Origin: Exiguobacterium sp. J17977
GTDB lineage: Bacteria; Bacillota; Bacilli; Exiguobacteriales; Exiguobacteriaceae
Assembly (NCBI RefSeq): GCF_018616375.1
Contig: NZ_JAEQBB010000003.1
Coordinates: 248,001-312,000 of the forward strand
Direction: 5' to 3'
Length of the DNA stretch: 64,000 nt
In this document: piece by piece, positions 20,623 to 30,774 of the stretch
How positions within the stretch are numbered: the first letter of the stretch is position 1
Layout: each line of letters opens with the position of its first letter
Program-made: the position numbers and the translations under genes
The notes under the pieces: generated by a model
Database searches by the model: none
What the model was told of the DNA's origin: nothing
The model's input: the letters and a program-made list of their open reading frames with translations, nothing else

Positions 20623-22812
20623 ATGACCAAAAAACAAATCGTAAGTATTGAGGACCTTCTCGACGCGCTCGGGGAGTATATGGGTGAAGACGAGATTGCC
20701 GAAGTGAGACGCGCTTACGAATACGCAAAACTGCATCATACCGGTCAGTTCCGACGTTCAGGCGAACCCTACATTCTGCATCCGGTCCAAGTGGCCGGTA
20801 TTCTCGTTGATATCGGGTTAGACGCGACGACGATTATCGGCGCGCTTCTTCACGACGTCGTCGAAGACACGGACATCACGCTCAAACAACTCGCTGACGA
20901 GTTTGGGGTCGAGGTGGCTATGCTCGTCGACGGTGTGACGAAGCTCGGTAAAATCAAATATAAATCGAAAAAAGAAGAGCTCGCTGAGAATCACCGCAAG
21001 ATGATTATCGCGATGGCGGAAGATGTCCGTGTCATCTTGATTAAGCTCGCTGACCGTCTGCATAACATGCGGACGCTTCAACATATGCCGAAAGAGAAAC
21101 AAGTTCAAAAAGCGGAAGAGACGCTCGAAATCTTCGCACCGCTCGCCCATCGGATGGGGATTTCGACGATCAAATGGGAGCTCGAGGATATTTCGTTACG
21201 TTATATCAACCCGCAGCAATACTATAAAATCGTCTCGATGATGAAACAGAAGCGGACCGAGCGGGAAGCGCTCGTCACTTCCGTCATCACAGAAGTAAAT
21301 ACCGTCCTCGAGGACGTGAGCATCGAGGCAGACGTCAACGGCCGTCCGAAGCACATCTACTCGATTTACAACAAGATGGTGAAGCATAAAAAAGAGTTCA
21401 ATGAGATTTATGACTTGATGGCCGTCCGCATTATCGTCGATTCGATTCGTGACTGCTACGCCGTCCTCGGCATCATCCACACGCAATACAAGCCGATGCC
21501 AGGCCGGTTCAAGGATTATATCGCCATGCCGAAACCGAACATGTATCAGTCGCTCCACACGACGGTAATCGGACCGAAGGGTGAGCCGCTCGAAGTGCAA
21601 ATCCGTACAAAGGACATGCACTTCATCGCCGAGTTCGGGATTGCCGCGCACTGGGCCTATAAAGAAGGAAAGAGTGTCGCGACGAACGGGTTCGATGAAA
21701 AGATTGCCCATTTGCGCGAGATTTTAGAGCTACAAAAAGATACGACCGACGCCGAGGAATTCATGGAGTCGCTCAAAGTCGATTTCTTCAGCGATATGCT
21801 CTACGTCTTCACACCGAAAGGGGACGTCTTCGAGTTACCGAAGGGCTCGGTCCCGATCGATTATGCCTACCGCATCCATACCGAGATCGGTCACCGGATG
21901 ACGGGGGCGAAAGTGAACGGACGAATGGTGCCGCTCGACCATAAACTCGAGACAGGTGACATCATCGAGATCATCACGTCGAAACATAGTTATGGGCCGA
22001 GCAAGGACTGGCTCAAACTCGCCGTCTCGAGCCAGGCGAAGAATAAGATTCGCCAATGGTTCAAGCGCCAACAGCGTGAAGAGAACGTCGAGAAAGGCAA
22101 AGAGCTCGTCGATGTCGAGATTAAGAAGCTCGGTTTCGAGCCGAAAGAAGTGATTGACGACCAATCGCTCGCCGTCGTCGTCGAGAAGTTCAACTTCGGG
22201 AACGAGGAAGAGATGTACGCCGCGGTCGGCTATCATGGCATCACAGCCGCACAAGTCGCCCATAAGTTGACGGAGAAGCAACGCAAAGAGCCGAAACTCG
22301 AGCTATCGGACGCGATTAACGAACTGAAAGTCAGTCAGTCGCCGAAGAAGAAGACGGCCGAGGCCGGCGTCTCGGTCAAAGGGATCGACAACATGCTCAT
22401 CCGCATGAGCCGCTGTTGTAACCCCGTGCCGGGCGATGAAATCGTTGGCTATATCACACGCGGACGCGGTGTGTCGATTCACCGGAAGGACTGCTTGAAC
22501 ATCATCAATGAACAGCACCCGGAGCGGCTGCTCACGGTCGAGTGGGAAGTCGGTCAGGCGAAAGAGAAGAACTATAACGTCGATATCGAGATTACCGGCT
22601 ATGACCGTTCAGGCTTGTTGAACGACGTGCTCCAAGCCGTCTCGGCGACGAACACGAATATCGTGGCCGTGAGCGGACGCGGGGACCAGAACAAACAGGC
22701 CCGCATCTCGATGACGATCTCGATTCCGAACGTGAATCATCTGCAAAAAGTCGTCGACCGGATTAAGCAAATCTCGGACGTGTACTCGGTCAGCCGAGTC
22801 ATGATGACGTGA
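20623..22812 (+). CDS. relA: Bifunctional (p)ppGpp synthetase/hydrolase RelA (Rel)
   Basis: A 729-residue stringent-response enzyme. In order: the HD hydrolase domain ([10 protein letters not shown] near residue 75), the synthetase domain ([13 protein letters not shown] near 305), TGS ([15 protein letters not shown] near 395), the zinc-finger region ([20 protein letters not shown]) and a C-terminal ACT domain. The intact HD motif and single-gene context fit the bifunctional Firmicutes Rel rather than E. coli RelA. GTG 20611 is also in frame, but ATG 20623 fits the homologue start and the AGGGTG site. Confidence 0.96.
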   Translation: MTKKQIVSIEDLLDALGEYMGEDEIAEVRRAYEYAKLHHTGQFRRSGEPYILHPVQVAGILVDIGLDATTIIGALLHDVVEDTDITLKQLADEFGVEVAMLVDGVTKLGKIKYKSKKEELAENHRKMIIAMAEDVRVILIKLADRLHNMRTLQHMPKEKQVQKAEETLEIFAPLAHRMGISTIKWELEDISLRYINPQQYYKIVSMMKQKRTEREALVTSVITEVNTVLEDVSIEADVNGRPKHIYSIYNKMVKHKKEFNEIYDLMAVRIIVDSIRDCYAVLGIIHTQYKPMPGRFKDYIAMPKPNMYQSLHTTVIGPKGEPLEVQIRTKDMHFIAEFGIAAHWAYKEGKSVATNGFDEKIAHLREILELQKDTTDAEEFMESLKVDFFSDMLYVFTPKGDVFELPKGSVPIDYAYRIHTEIGHRMTGAKVNGRMVPLDHKLETGDIIEIITSKHSYGPSKDWLKLAVSSQAKNKIRQWFKRQQREENVEKGKELVDVEIKKLGFEPKEVIDDQSLAVVVEKFNFGNEEEMYAAVGYHGITAAQVAHKLTEKQRKEPKLELSDAINELKVSQSPKKKTAEAGVSVKGIDNMLIRMSRCCNPVPGDEIVGYITRGRGVSIHRKDCLNIINEQHPERLLTVEWEVGQAKEKNYNVDIEITGYDRSGLLNDVLQAVSATNTNIVAVSGRGDQNKQARISMTISIPNVNHLQKVVDRIKQISDVYSVSRVMMT

Positions 22813-22828
22813 CGAAAGGAAGATTTCT

Positions 22829-23272
22829 GTGCGTGTATTGTTGCAACGAGTAAAAGAAGCATCCGTCACCGTCGATGAGGAGACGATTGGTCAAATCGAG
22901 GCCGGTTATCTGCTCCTCGTCGGGGTGACCCACGAGGACACCGAGACGGAAGTGAACTGGCTCGCCGACAAGGTGGCCGGGCTCCGTGTCTTTGAGGACG
23001 CGGACGAAAAGATGAACTTATCGATTCAAGACGTCGCCGGCAAGGTGTTGTCCGTGTCGCAGTTCACGCTTTACGGGGACACGCTCAAAGGCCGTCGTCC
23101 CGCGTTCACGCAAGCAGCGAAGCCGGATATCGCCGAACGCCTTTACGAGAAGTTCAACGAGCGTTTGCGGACGCACGGGCTCGTCGTCGAGACAGGGAAG
23201 TTCGGGGCGATGATGGACGTCGCGCTCGTCAATGACGGTCCGGTCACGCTTATGCTCGAAAAAAACGCTTGA
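22829..23272 (+). CDS. dtd: D-aminoacyl-tRNA deacylase Dtd
   Basis: A 147-residue proofreading enzyme that frees D-amino acids and glycine from mischarged tRNA. It has the N-terminal [15 protein letters not shown], the SQFTLYGD motif (catalytic TQF/SQF loop) and the cross-subunit GPVT segment near the C-terminus ([10 protein letters not shown]). The start is GTG 22829, 16 bases after relA, with GAAAGGAAG upstream. Its TGA stop lies inside the -35 of the hisS leader promoter. Confidence 0.95.
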   Translation: MRVLLQRVKEASVTVDEETIGQIEAGYLLLVGVTHEDTETEVNWLADKVAGLRVFEDADEKMNLSIQDVAGKVLSVSQFTLYGDTLKGRRPAFTQAAKPDIAERLYEKFNERLRTHGLVVETGKFGAMMDVALVNDGPVTLMLEKNA

Positions 23273-23298
23273 CAGAAGCAGGCGTGATTCGGCATCAT
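23269..23298 (+). promoter_or_regulatory. Promoter of the hisS-aspS T-box leader
   Basis: TTGACA at 23269-23274, an 18-base spacer and CATCAT. The -35 includes the dtd stop codon TGA. Confidence 0.6.
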
Positions 23299-23334
23299 GA
23301 ACCATATAACCTAACACCTACGATAAAGAAAAGT

Positions 23335-23566
23335 ACGGTCACCCCACCAGCAAAGAGAGCGATGTCAAGGCTGAAAGCATCGACTGGATGATGACCCGAA
23401 CGACACTTTGGAGGTGCTTCCTTGAACTTAGAGTAGGGGGAGCCGTTTCATCGGGCGTTAACCGATTTCGAGTGGCAGAGTATCGATTATGGCTCTGCAA
23501 CGAGGGTGGTACCACGGGAAACTTACACAGGCTCTCGTCCCTTTGCGGACGAGGGCCTTTTTGTAT
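23335..23566 (+). promoter_or_regulatory. T-box riboswitch leader of hisS-aspS
   Basis: The T-box sequence AGGGTGGTACCACG (23503-23516) is followed by the terminator stem GCTCTCGTCC / GGACGAGGGC and T5 (to 23564). The specifier region reads CGAACGACACT; GAC (Asp) at 23402-23404 and CAC (His) at 23404-23406 overlap by one base. Uncharged tRNA pairing with the specifier and T-box should prevent termination and switch on hisS-aspS. Family and position are firm; which codon is read is inference. Confidence 0.9.
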
Positions 23567-23584
23567 TCTAAGGAGGGAATTTAG

Positions 23585-24865
23585 ATGAAAGCACCACGCG
23601 GCACACAAGACCTGCTTCCGGGCACGGTCGAGACGTGGCAGTATGTCGAAGAGAAGTTACGCGACATCAGCGCCCGTTACAACTATAAAGAGATTCGTAC
23701 CCCGATTTTTGAAACGACCGACCTGTTCACACGCAGCGTCGGCGAGACGACAGACATCGTCCAAAAAGAGATGTTCACGCTCGTCAAGAAAGGCAAGGAC
23801 GAGTATACGCTCCGTCCGGAAGGGACGGCCTCGGTCGTCCGCGCTTTCGTCACGAACAAGCTGTTCGGTAGCCCCGACCAGCCGACGAAACTGTACTACA
23901 TGGGACCGATGTTCCGCTACGAGCGTCCACAAAAAGGACGCTTCCGCCAACTGCACCAATACGGTGTCGAGGCAATCGGTAGCAGCGACCCGGCCGTCGA
24001 CGCAGAAGTGATTAGCCTCGCCTACACGATTTACAAATCGTTCGGCCTGAAGCAAATCAAGGTCGTCGTCAACTCGCTCGGTGACGCCGAGAGCCGCAAC
24101 GCTCACCGCGAAGCGCTCATCCGTCACTTCGAACCGGTCCAGCATGAGCTGTGCCAAGATTGCCAGACGCGCTTGCACCAGAACCCGCTTCGCGTCCTCG
24201 ACTGCAAAGTCGACCGCGACCACCCGTCGATGAAGTCGGCGCCGTCGATTCTCGATTTCTTGAACGAAGAGTCGAAGACATATTTCGAGAAAGTGCTTGC
24301 GCACTTGGATGCGCTCGGCGTCGCCTACGTCGTCGACCCGACGCTCGTCCGCGGGCTCGATTACTACACGCACACGGCGTTCGAAATTATGTCCGAGGCA
24401 AAAGGCTTCGGCGCGATCACGACGCTTTGCGGCGGTGGACGCTATAACGGTCTCGTCCAAGACATCGGTGGACCGGACATGCCGGGCATCGGTTTCGGGA
24501 TCGGACTCGAGCGTCTCATCCTCGCTCTCGAGAACGAAGGGGTGCTCCCGGCGCTCGAGACGGGACTTGACGTCTTCGTCGTCGCCCAAGGCGGATCAGA
24601 AGTTGAAGTGACGGCGACACGCCTTTTGCAATTGCTTCGCATCGAAGGCTTCAAGGCGGACCGCGACTATCTCGGCCGCAAATTCAAAGGACAATTCAAA
24701 CAAGCCGACCGCTTGAACGCGAAATTCACCGTCATCCTCGGAGACGATGAAGTCGAACGCGGCTCGGCCTCCCTCAAGGTCATGGCGACCGGGGAACAAG
24801 TCGACGTGCCACTCTCGGCCGTCGCAGACAAAATTCGTGAACTATCGGAAGGAGCAGGACAATGA
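23585..24865 (+). CDS. hisS: Histidyl-tRNA synthetase
   Basis: A 426-residue class II synthetase. N-terminal [10 protein letters not shown], motif 2 region [19 protein letters not shown], the histidine-binding [14 protein letters not shown] near residue 257 and motif 3 GFGIGLERL are complete, and the anticodon-binding domain follows. It shares its leader with aspS, whose ATG overlaps the hisS TGA by four bases. The AAGGAGG site lies 8 bases before the ATG. Confidence 0.97.
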   Translation: MKAPRGTQDLLPGTVETWQYVEEKLRDISARYNYKEIRTPIFETTDLFTRSVGETTDIVQKEMFTLVKKGKDEYTLRPEGTASVVRAFVTNKLFGSPDQPTKLYYMGPMFRYERPQKGRFRQLHQYGVEAIGSSDPAVDAEVISLAYTIYKSFGLKQIKVVVNSLGDAESRNAHREALIRHFEPVQHELCQDCQTRLHQNPLRVLDCKVDRDHPSMKSAPSILDFLNEESKTYFEKVLAHLDALGVAYVVDPTLVRGLDYYTHTAFEIMSEAKGFGAITTLCGGGRYNGLVQDIGGPDMPGIGFGIGLERLILALENEGVLPALETGLDVFVVAQGGSEVEVTATRLLQLLRIEGFKADRDYLGRKFKGQFKQADRLNAKFTVILGDDEVERGSASLKVMATGEQVDVPLSAVADKIRELSEGAGQ

Positions 24866-26634
24866 TCGGACGCACACATATGAACGGCCGCGTGACAGAG
24901 TCACTCATCGGCCAAGATGTACAATTGAAAGGATGGGTCCAGAAACGTCGCGACCTCGGAGGCCTCATCTTCATCGACCTTCGTGACCGCACGGGAATCG
25001 TCCAAGTCGTCGTTCGCCCGGAAAACGAAGCGGTGCACAAGCTCGCCGAGTCAATCCGCAGCGAATACGTACTCGACATTAAAGGTACCGTCCTCGAGCG
25101 TGAGAATAAGAACCCGAACATGCCGACTGGGAACATCGAAGTCATCGCCTCTGAAATCAACATCTTGAACGCAGCGAAGATGACACCAATCCCAATCGGG
25201 GACGAGGCCGAGAACGTATCGGAAGACCTCCGTCTCAAATACCGTTATCTCGACCTCCGTCGTCCGGCACTCCAAGAGACGTTCCGTCTCCGCTCGAAGG
25301 CGTCGAACACGATTCGTAACTTCTTGACAGAAGAGGAGTTCCTCGAAGTCGAGACGCCGATTTTGACGAAGTCGACACCGGAAGGCGCGCGTGACTACCT
25401 CGTCCCGAGCCGTGTTCACGGCGGCGAATTCTACGCACTTCCACAGTCCCCACAGTTGTTCAAACAGCTCCTCATGGTAGCTGGATTCGACCGTTATTTC
25501 CAAATCGCACGCTGCTTCCGTGACGAAGACCTTCGGGCCGACCGTCAACCGGAATTCACGCAAGTCGATATCGAGACGAGCTTCATGGACGTCGAAGACT
25601 TGATGGCGATGATGGAATCGATGATGGCGCAAGTCATGGAAGCGACGCTCGGTCGTACCGACACTCCGGCCAAGTTCGAGCGCATGACGCATGAAGAGGC
25701 GATGCGCCGTTTCGGTTCAGACAAACCTGACACACGTTTCGGTCTCGAACTCATCGACGTCGCGGATGCGGTAACAGGTGCCGGCTTCAAAGTGTTCGAC
25801 ATGGCGCTCGAGTCAAACGGACAAGTGAAAGCGATCAACGTCAAAGGCGAGGCGGACAAGTTCTCACGTAAAGACATCGACAAGCTTCAAGAGTTCACAG
25901 CCGTCTACGGAGCGAAAGGCCTCGCTTGGCTCAAAGTGACGCCAGAAGGCTTGAACGGACCGATCGCCAAGTTCTTCGACGAGACGTACGCCCAGAAGTT
26001 GATGGAAGCGACGAACGCAGAAGCGGGCGACTTGCTCCTCTTCGTGGCGTCAAAACCGACTGTCGTCGCCGACAGCCTCGGCGCGCTTCGCGTCAAACTC
26101 GGTCATGAGCTCGGACTCATCGACGAAACGAAGTTCAACTTCCTCTGGGTGACGGACTTCCCGCTCGTCACGTTCGAAGAAGAAGACGGCCGTTTCTACG
26201 CCAACCACCACCCGTTCACGATGCCAAACCGTGAAGACCTGCATCTTCTCGAGACAGATCCAGCGAGCGTACGCGCCCTCGCCTATGACCTCGTCTTGAA
26301 CGGTTATGAGCTCGGTGGCGGATCGCAGCGGATTTATGAGCGTGACATCCAAGAGCGCATGTTTAAATTGCTCGGCTTCACAGAGCAAGAAGCAGTCGAC
26401 CAGTTCGGCTTCTTGCTCGAAGCGTTTGAATACGGCACACCGCCACACGCGGGTATCGCGCTCGGTCTCGACCGTCTCGTCATGATCCTTGCGGGCCGTT
26501 CGAACCTTCGTGACACGATCGCCTTCCCGAAAACGGCGTCGGCGAGCGACTTGCTCACACAAGCACCAAGCCCGGTAGCGGACGCACAACTCCAAGAGTT
26601 GTCGATTCGTACAGCCGTGAAAGAGAAGAAATAA
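24862..26634 (+). CDS. aspS: Aspartyl-tRNA synthetase
   Basis: A 590-residue bacterial-type class II synthetase. The N-terminal OB anticodon domain ([20 protein letters not shown]), motif 2 [20 protein letters not shown], the bacteria-specific GAD insertion (about 290-420) and motif 3 [13 protein letters not shown] are in order. Translationally coupled to hisS by an ATGA overlap. The long form with GAD distinguishes it from archaeal-type AspS. Confidence 0.97.
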   Translation: MIGRTHMNGRVTESLIGQDVQLKGWVQKRRDLGGLIFIDLRDRTGIVQVVVRPENEAVHKLAESIRSEYVLDIKGTVLERENKNPNMPTGNIEVIASEINILNAAKMTPIPIGDEAENVSEDLRLKYRYLDLRRPALQETFRLRSKASNTIRNFLTEEEFLEVETPILTKSTPEGARDYLVPSRVHGGEFYALPQSPQLFKQLLMVAGFDRYFQIARCFRDEDLRADRQPEFTQVDIETSFMDVEDLMAMMESMMAQVMEATLGRTDTPAKFERMTHEEAMRRFGSDKPDTRFGLELIDVADAVTGAGFKVFDMALESNGQVKAINVKGEADKFSRKDIDKLQEFTAVYGAKGLAWLKVTPEGLNGPIAKFFDETYAQKLMEATNAEAGDLLLFVASKPTVVADSLGALRVKLGHELGLIDETKFNFLWVTDFPLVTFEEEDGRFYANHHPFTMPNREDLHLLETDPASVRALAYDLVLNGYELGGGSQRIYERDIQERMFKLLGFTEQEAVDQFGFLLEAFEYGTPPHAGIALGLDRLVMILAGRSNLRDTIAFPKTASASDLLTQAPSPVADAQLQELSIRTAVKEKK

Positions 26635-26644
26635 CGTCTAGTCA

Positions 26645-26674
26645 AAAGGACCCGTCAATTGGCGGGTCTTTTTG
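26645..26674 (+). terminator. Terminator of hisS-aspS
   Basis: Stem GACCCG / CGGGTC with an 8-base loop containing CAATTG, then T5. Confidence 0.82.
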
Positions 26675-26750
26675 CGTATATATGAATAAGGAAGAAGATG
26701 ATATGATTATGGAATAAATTGTATGTTGAAAATGGGGGACCCGGATAAGG

Positions 26751-27896
26751 ATGAAATTAACAAGAACGATGAAAGTGATGGGAATCACGGTCGGACTGAG
26801 TGTCATGTTAGCAGGTTGTTTCAAAGAGACAGAAGCGACGCCGCAAGTGAAGGAGACAACCGAGGAGGCGAAGGCTCCTACCGAAAGTGATGGGGCAAAT
26901 CCAATCGTGTTACGAAGCAATGGAGAGCTCGAGTCGTTAGGGGATGTGACGACGCATGATCTGACGTTGTTCTTCGCGCACAAGGCGGCGATGGTTGGGC
27001 CGGAACACGTGGTCGATGACCGCATCATCTACACGGATTCGGTCGGGGAAATTGGAAATGACGTATACGTGTATGATGCGACCGACAAGTCCAACAACCG
27101 CATATATCAAACATCTAAGACGATCGGTAATCTCGTCGGCATCAAAGACGTACTGATTTGGATTGAATATGAGATGACGAAGGACAATGCCTACGCATGG
27201 ACGATTTATCGAATGAAGCTGAATGAAACAAAACCGACCGAACTCGCGGAAGGGGTCAGTGCGTTCGAGACGCCGGTTCCACATTTGAGCGCGACGGACG
27301 AACATGTCACATGGGTCGATTATGAGGCATCGGAAACGGTGACGACATCGGCGATTATGCAGTTTTCTCCGGCGACGGATGCGGTCGAAACGGTACAAAC
27401 GTATACCCTTCAAGAAGGAGAGCGTCGAGACGGAGAGTACGTCTTCGACTATCGCGACAGCGAAGGTGGGGTCATCGTCCATCGAAGCGAATTCGAGGAT
27501 GGGGAAAAGACGACAAAACTGACCACGCTCGAAGGGACGTTCGATGAAGAGATGGATGCGTTAATCGACTTTGAGGCGGGAGAAGACTACGTCGCCATCG
27601 GAAAAGAAGGACGGGCTGAATTCATCACGTCGGCACCGAAAGGGAAACAGTTCCAGCACAAGGGCTTGCAATCGAAGATTTCATTTGACTCGTTTCGTTT
27701 CTTGCCGAATGAGCGCATCCTGTTCCGCGAAGGCATGAATCGCTTATTAGTTGCAGATTTGAACGAAGCGACGGTCTCGTATTTGCCGAGTCGAGGCGGC
27801 ACGACGTCCAAGCCGATTTATCGGGATGGCCAAATCGCCTACGCCGAACTCGGGGATGACGGGTTGATTACATTCTATACCATCGATGTGAACTGA
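26751..27896 (+). CDS. Predicted lipoprotein of unknown function
   Basis: A 381-residue exported lipoprotein. The signal peptide MKLTRTMKVMGITVGLSVML ends in the lipobox LAGC (cysteine near residue 23), followed by an acidic linker rich in E, T and K. The body has recurrent W and Y strands (VLIWIEYEMT, HVTWVDYEAS, YVFDYRDSEGG) spaced like beta-propeller blades, as in TolB-type or DUF5050 proteins. That fold is only a guess. The ribosome site is unusual: AAGG touches the ATG, and GGGGG lies further upstream. Monocistronic, in an accessory stretch after aspS. Confidence 0.75.
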   Translation: MKLTRTMKVMGITVGLSVMLAGCFKETEATPQVKETTEEAKAPTESDGANPIVLRSNGELESLGDVTTHDLTLFFAHKAAMVGPEHVVDDRIIYTDSVGEIGNDVYVYDATDKSNNRIYQTSKTIGNLVGIKDVLIWIEYEMTKDNAYAWTIYRMKLNETKPTELAEGVSAFETPVPHLSATDEHVTWVDYEASETVTTSAIMQFSPATDAVETVQTYTLQEGERRDGEYVFDYRDSEGGVIVHRSEFEDGEKTTKLTTLEGTFDEEMDALIDFEAGEDYVAIGKEGRAEFITSAPKGKQFQHKGLQSKISFDSFRFLPNERILFREGMNRLLVADLNEATVSYLPSRGGTTSKPIYRDGQIAYAELGDDGLITFYTIDVN

Positions 27897-27910
27897 CAGC
27901 GAACCAACAA

Positions 27911-27947
27911 ATCGTCACTTCCAGTTATGGAGGTGACGATGTTTTTG
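27911..27947. terminator. Bidirectional terminator between two lipoprotein genes
   Basis: Stem ATCGTCACTTCC / GGAGGTGACGAT followed by GTTTTTG on the plus strand, between convergent genes. Confidence 0.8.
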
Positions 27948-27950
27948 TAG

Positions 27951-28238
27951 TTATTCAAGTGTCTCAATCTCAAACTTCAAATGATTCAAGTCCCATACAT
28001 CCTCGTCCGTATTCGAAAAGACGGTGATGTTCAATTTTTGTCCGACTTGATATGGACGAATGTCTGAGACCGGGATGTCATATGTGGTCTCTGACGAATC
28101 AGCCACGATGAGCAGTTGATGTGCCTCGTTGATTTGTTTGACGACGCCAGTGAACTCCGATTCGATTTCATACGGTTGCGCACAGCCGGGTAACAAAAGA
28201 CATAGGCTTAACATGAAGATGAACTTCAATTTCAACAT
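27951..28238 (-). CDS. Small predicted lipoprotein
   Basis: A short secreted protein of about 92-95 residues. Signal segment FIFMLSLCLLLPGC ends in lipobox LPGC. The mature part is one small beta-rich domain (TGVVKQINEAHQLLIVADSS, IRPYQVGQKLNITVF), reminiscent of small YobA/DUF3221-like OB folds but not assigned. The start is uncertain: ATG 28238 is only one base from GGAGG, while in-frame TTG codons at 28235 and 28229 have spacings of 4 and 10, so TTG 28229 is a good alternative. It follows the YqkB-like pair on the same strand but is separated by a terminator. Confidence 0.6.
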   Translation of the reverse strand: MLKLKFIFMLSLCLLLPGCAQPYEIESEFTGVVKQINEAHQLLIVADSSETTYDIPVSDIRPYQVGQKLNITVFSNTDEDVWDLNHLKFEIETLE

Positions 28239-28256
28239 TCCTCCAAACTGTATGTA

Positions 28257-28294
28257 TAAAAAAGAAGGGCCGACCGAATTGTCCGACACCTTCT
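28257..28294 (-). terminator. Terminator of the YqkB-like operon
   Basis: On the minus strand GAAGG..GTCGG / GGTCGGCCCTTC forms an imperfect stem followed by T6. It lies between the small membrane protein and the small lipoprotein. Confidence 0.65.
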
Positions 28295-28313
28295 CTTCAT
28301 TCTGTATTCGTGG

Positions 28314-28508
28314 TTATTTTTCCTCTTGCTCATTCATCTTCTTCGCCGTCCGCTGCAACGCGAAACCGAAGGCGAACAGCGAGGCGATCACAGCCGTCAT
28401 CGTGTAGACCGAGTCCGCGAACGCGAGGTAAATGCCGAACAGGCCGAGCCCGAAGCTGAGGATGAACCATAGCCAGAGGCTAGGATGGTTTTGTAACGCC
28501 TGCTTCAT
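28314..28508 (-). CDS. Small membrane protein, 64 residues
   Basis: Two predicted membrane helices (SLWLWFILSFGLGLFGIYLAFA and TMTAVIASLFAFGFALQ) with a charged tail ending KKMNEQEEK. I do not recognise a family. ATG 28508 overlaps the stop of the upstream YqkB-like gene as ATGA, so translation is coupled; this decides the start over an in-frame TTG at 28532. The coupling suggests a shared process with the YqkB-like protein, but no function can be read. Confidence 0.65.
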   Translation of the reverse strand: MKQALQNHPSLWLWFILSFGLGLFGIYLAFADSVYTMTAVIASLFAFGFALQRTAKKMNEQEEK

Positions 28509-28855
28509 CGGCTCGGGACGTTCAACTGGCAACCGGTCCCATCGGTCACGAGCAAGTTCGAGTTGAACACTTGGCCGTTGCTCTTCAAGACGAGCGTCCG
28601 TTTATCGTCACGATAGTCGATGATCATGTCCTCGTCTAAAAAGATTTTCGTCCAGTTCTTGATGAGGATGGGACCGACGTTCGAGTCAATCTCGACGTCT
28701 TCCGATGTTGTCTCGGTCACGTAGCGAATCTCGAAGATACCGCTGTTACCACAGCCGCAACCTTCCGTCTCATAAAACAAGTGCATCTGTCCGTCACGGT
28801 CACCTTTCAAGGCATCAATCCGCTCCTGAGCGGGTTCTGTAATGTGTACGTTCAT
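28505..28855 (-). CDS. YqkB-like HesB/IscA-fold protein
   Basis: A 116-residue protein. The start NVHITEPAQERIDAL and the compact GCGCGNSGIFEIRYV segment near residues 34-48 match the YqkB family, a Firmicutes offshoot of the A-type iron-sulfur carriers. Canonical IscA proteins end in a CxC motif, which is not present here, so cluster binding is uncertain. A GTG at 28864 overlaps the AAGGAGTG site, so ATG 28855 is chosen. The downstream small membrane protein overlaps by four bases. Confidence 0.75.
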   Translation of the reverse strand: MNVHITEPAQERIDALKGDRDGQMHLFYETEGCGCGNSGIFEIRYVTETTSEDVEIDSNVGPILIKNWTKIFLDEDMIIDYRDDKRTLVLKSNGQVFNSNLLVTDGTGCQLNVPSR

Positions 28856-28973
28856 ATCTATCACTCCTTACCTCTATTATACCTCGCTGGAAAAAAGATT
28901 GAAAAAGACGTGCTTCCCGTTTTCCACTTCCTGCAAAAAGGCGTAAACTATTTGTTTAGAAGGGGGAAACGAC

Positions 28974-30686
28974 ATGATCTCACGTTTTTTTAGTTATTAC
29001 CGTCCACATAAGAAGTTATTTATCCTCGATTTCTCGTTCGCCATCCTCGTCGGCCTGCTCGAGCTCGGCTTTCCGCTCGCCGTGCAATGGTTCATCGACG
29101 ACCTGTTGCCGGGTGGGGAATGGAACTGGATTATCATCATCAGCATCGGTTTGCTCATCCTTTACATACTCGCCATGATGATGCAGTACGTCGTCAATTA
29201 TTGGGGGCACAAGCTCGGCATCAATATTGAGACCGATATGCGAGAAGAGCTGTTCACCCATATCCATAAACAATCGTTCCGGTTCTTCGATAACCATAAG
29301 ACCGGCCATCTGATGAGCCGGGTGACGAACGACTTGTTCGATATCGGCGAAGTGGCGCACCACGGACCTGAAGATTTCTTCATCGCCATCATGACGCTGC
29401 TTGGTGCGTTCGGAATTATGTTCTCGATCGACCCGCAACTCGCACTTGTCACGGTCGTCGCCGTGCCGTTCCTCGTCATCATGATCACGTACGCCAACAA
29501 AAACATGAACAAGGCGTGGCAAAAGATGTATACGAACATCGGCGAAGTGAACGCCCGCGTCGAGGACAGTGTCTCGGGCGCACGTGTAGTCCAATCGTTC
29601 ACGAACGAGACGTTCGAAATCAAGCGGTTCCAGAAAGACAACAACTTCTACCGTGGCTCGAAAATCGAGGCGTACCGGGTCATGAGTAAATCGCTCGCCG
29701 GCATTTATATCACGACGCGGCTCATGACGTTGCTCGTCCTCGTCTACGGCGCCTATTTGACGTATCAAGGGCAACTGTCTTACGGGCAGCTCGTCGGGTT
29801 CATCCTCTATATGAACTTGCTTATCAAGCCGATCGAGAAAATCACGGCCCTCCTTGAAATGTATCCGAAAGGGATGGCCGGCTTCAAACGATTCACGCAA
29901 TTATTGGACGAGGCCCCGGACATCGAGAACCGTCCGGACGCCGTCGACGTCACGGCACTGAAAGGTGATATCGCCTTCCACAACGTCTCGTTCGGCTATT
30001 CGGACTATCGCCAAGTATTGACCGACATCGACCTCGATATCAAGTCGGGTACGACGGTCGCCCTCGTCGGGACGAGCGGTGCCGGGAAGACGACGATTTG
30101 TTCGCTCATCCCGCGTTTCTATGACGTGACGAGCGGTGCCATCACCATCGATGGCATGGACATCTGCGATATGACGAAAGAGAGCCTGCGTCGCCAAATC
30201 GGGATCGTGCAACAAGATGTGTTCTTGTTCGCGGGAACGCTCCGTGAGAATATCGCTTACGGGAAACTGGACGCGACCGATGAAGAAATCATGCATGCGG
30301 TCGAGAAGGCGCATTTGAACTCGCTCGTCGACGAGTTACAGTACGGACTTGATACACAAATCGGGGAGCGGGGCTTGAAACTGTCGGGTGGGCAGAAACA
30401 ACGGATCGCCATCGCCCGGATGTTCCTCAAAAATCCGCCGATCTTGATTTTGGACGAGGCGACGTCCGCGCTCGATACGGAGACGGAAGCGATCATTCAA
30501 GATTCGCTCAATGAACTCGCGGCCGATCGGACGACGCTCATCATCGCCCACCGCTTGGCGACGGTGAAAAATGCCGACCGCATCCTCGTCGTCAACGCCG
30601 ACGGCATCGTCGAGGACGGGACCCACGATGAACTGAGCGCGAAAGGCGGCGTCTTCGCCGGATTACTCAGACGGCAACAATTATAA
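28974..30686 (+). CDS. ABC exporter, fused permease-ATPase half-transporter
   Basis: A 570-residue homodimer- or heterodimer-forming exporter. Residues 1-310 carry six membrane helices with the exporter motif FFDNHKTGHLMSRVTND. The ATPase follows, with Walker A VGTSGAGKTT, signature LSGGQKQR and Walker B ILILDEATSALD, plus the H-loop IIAHRLATV. The layout resembles Bacillus YknU/YgaD-type multidrug or lipid exporters; the substrate is unknown. No partner half-transporter adjoins it. ATG follows AAGGGGG. Confidence 0.9.
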   Translation: MISRFFSYYRPHKKLFILDFSFAILVGLLELGFPLAVQWFIDDLLPGGEWNWIIIISIGLLILYILAMMMQYVVNYWGHKLGINIETDMREELFTHIHKQSFRFFDNHKTGHLMSRVTNDLFDIGEVAHHGPEDFFIAIMTLLGAFGIMFSIDPQLALVTVVAVPFLVIMITYANKNMNKAWQKMYTNIGEVNARVEDSVSGARVVQSFTNETFEIKRFQKDNNFYRGSKIEAYRVMSKSLAGIYITTRLMTLLVLVYGAYLTYQGQLSYGQLVGFILYMNLLIKPIEKITALLEMYPKGMAGFKRFTQLLDEAPDIENRPDAVDVTALKGDIAFHNVSFGYSDYRQVLTDIDLDIKSGTTVALVGTSGAGKTTICSLIPRFYDVTSGAITIDGMDICDMTKESLRRQIGIVQQDVFLFAGTLRENIAYGKLDATDEEIMHAVEKAHLNSLVDELQYGLDTQIGERGLKLSGGQKQRIAIARMFLKNPPILILDEATSALDTETEAIIQDSLNELAADRTTLIIAHRLATVKNADRILVVNADGIVEDGTHDELSAKGGVFAGLLRRQQL

Positions 30687-30693
30687 AAATGAG

Positions 30694-30722
30694 CAGCCAC
30701 CAGATTTTTTGGTGGCTGTCGT
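30694..30722 (+). terminator. Hairpin after the ABC exporter
   Basis: Stem CAGCCACCA / TGGTGGCTG around a T-rich loop. It lacks a clear T tail after the stem, so it may be only a partial terminator. Confidence 0.5.
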
Positions 30723-30774
30723 GCGTGATAGGGTATAGAAAGGAATATAGTTGTGATGAGGAGGAAGACAAGTG

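Noticed and set aside
29016-29900. Long antisense ORF of 294 codons inside the ABC exporter gene
   Set aside because: Strand-shadow of a strongly biased coding sequence; no ribosome site, no recognisable domain, and the sense gene is certain. The same applies to the 310-codon antisense ORF at 23657-24589 in hisS.
30694-30740. Sigma-B type promoter before the MDR dehydrogenase (GGGTAT at about 30730)
   Set aside because: There is no GTTT-type -35 at the required distance, so the short match is probably chance.
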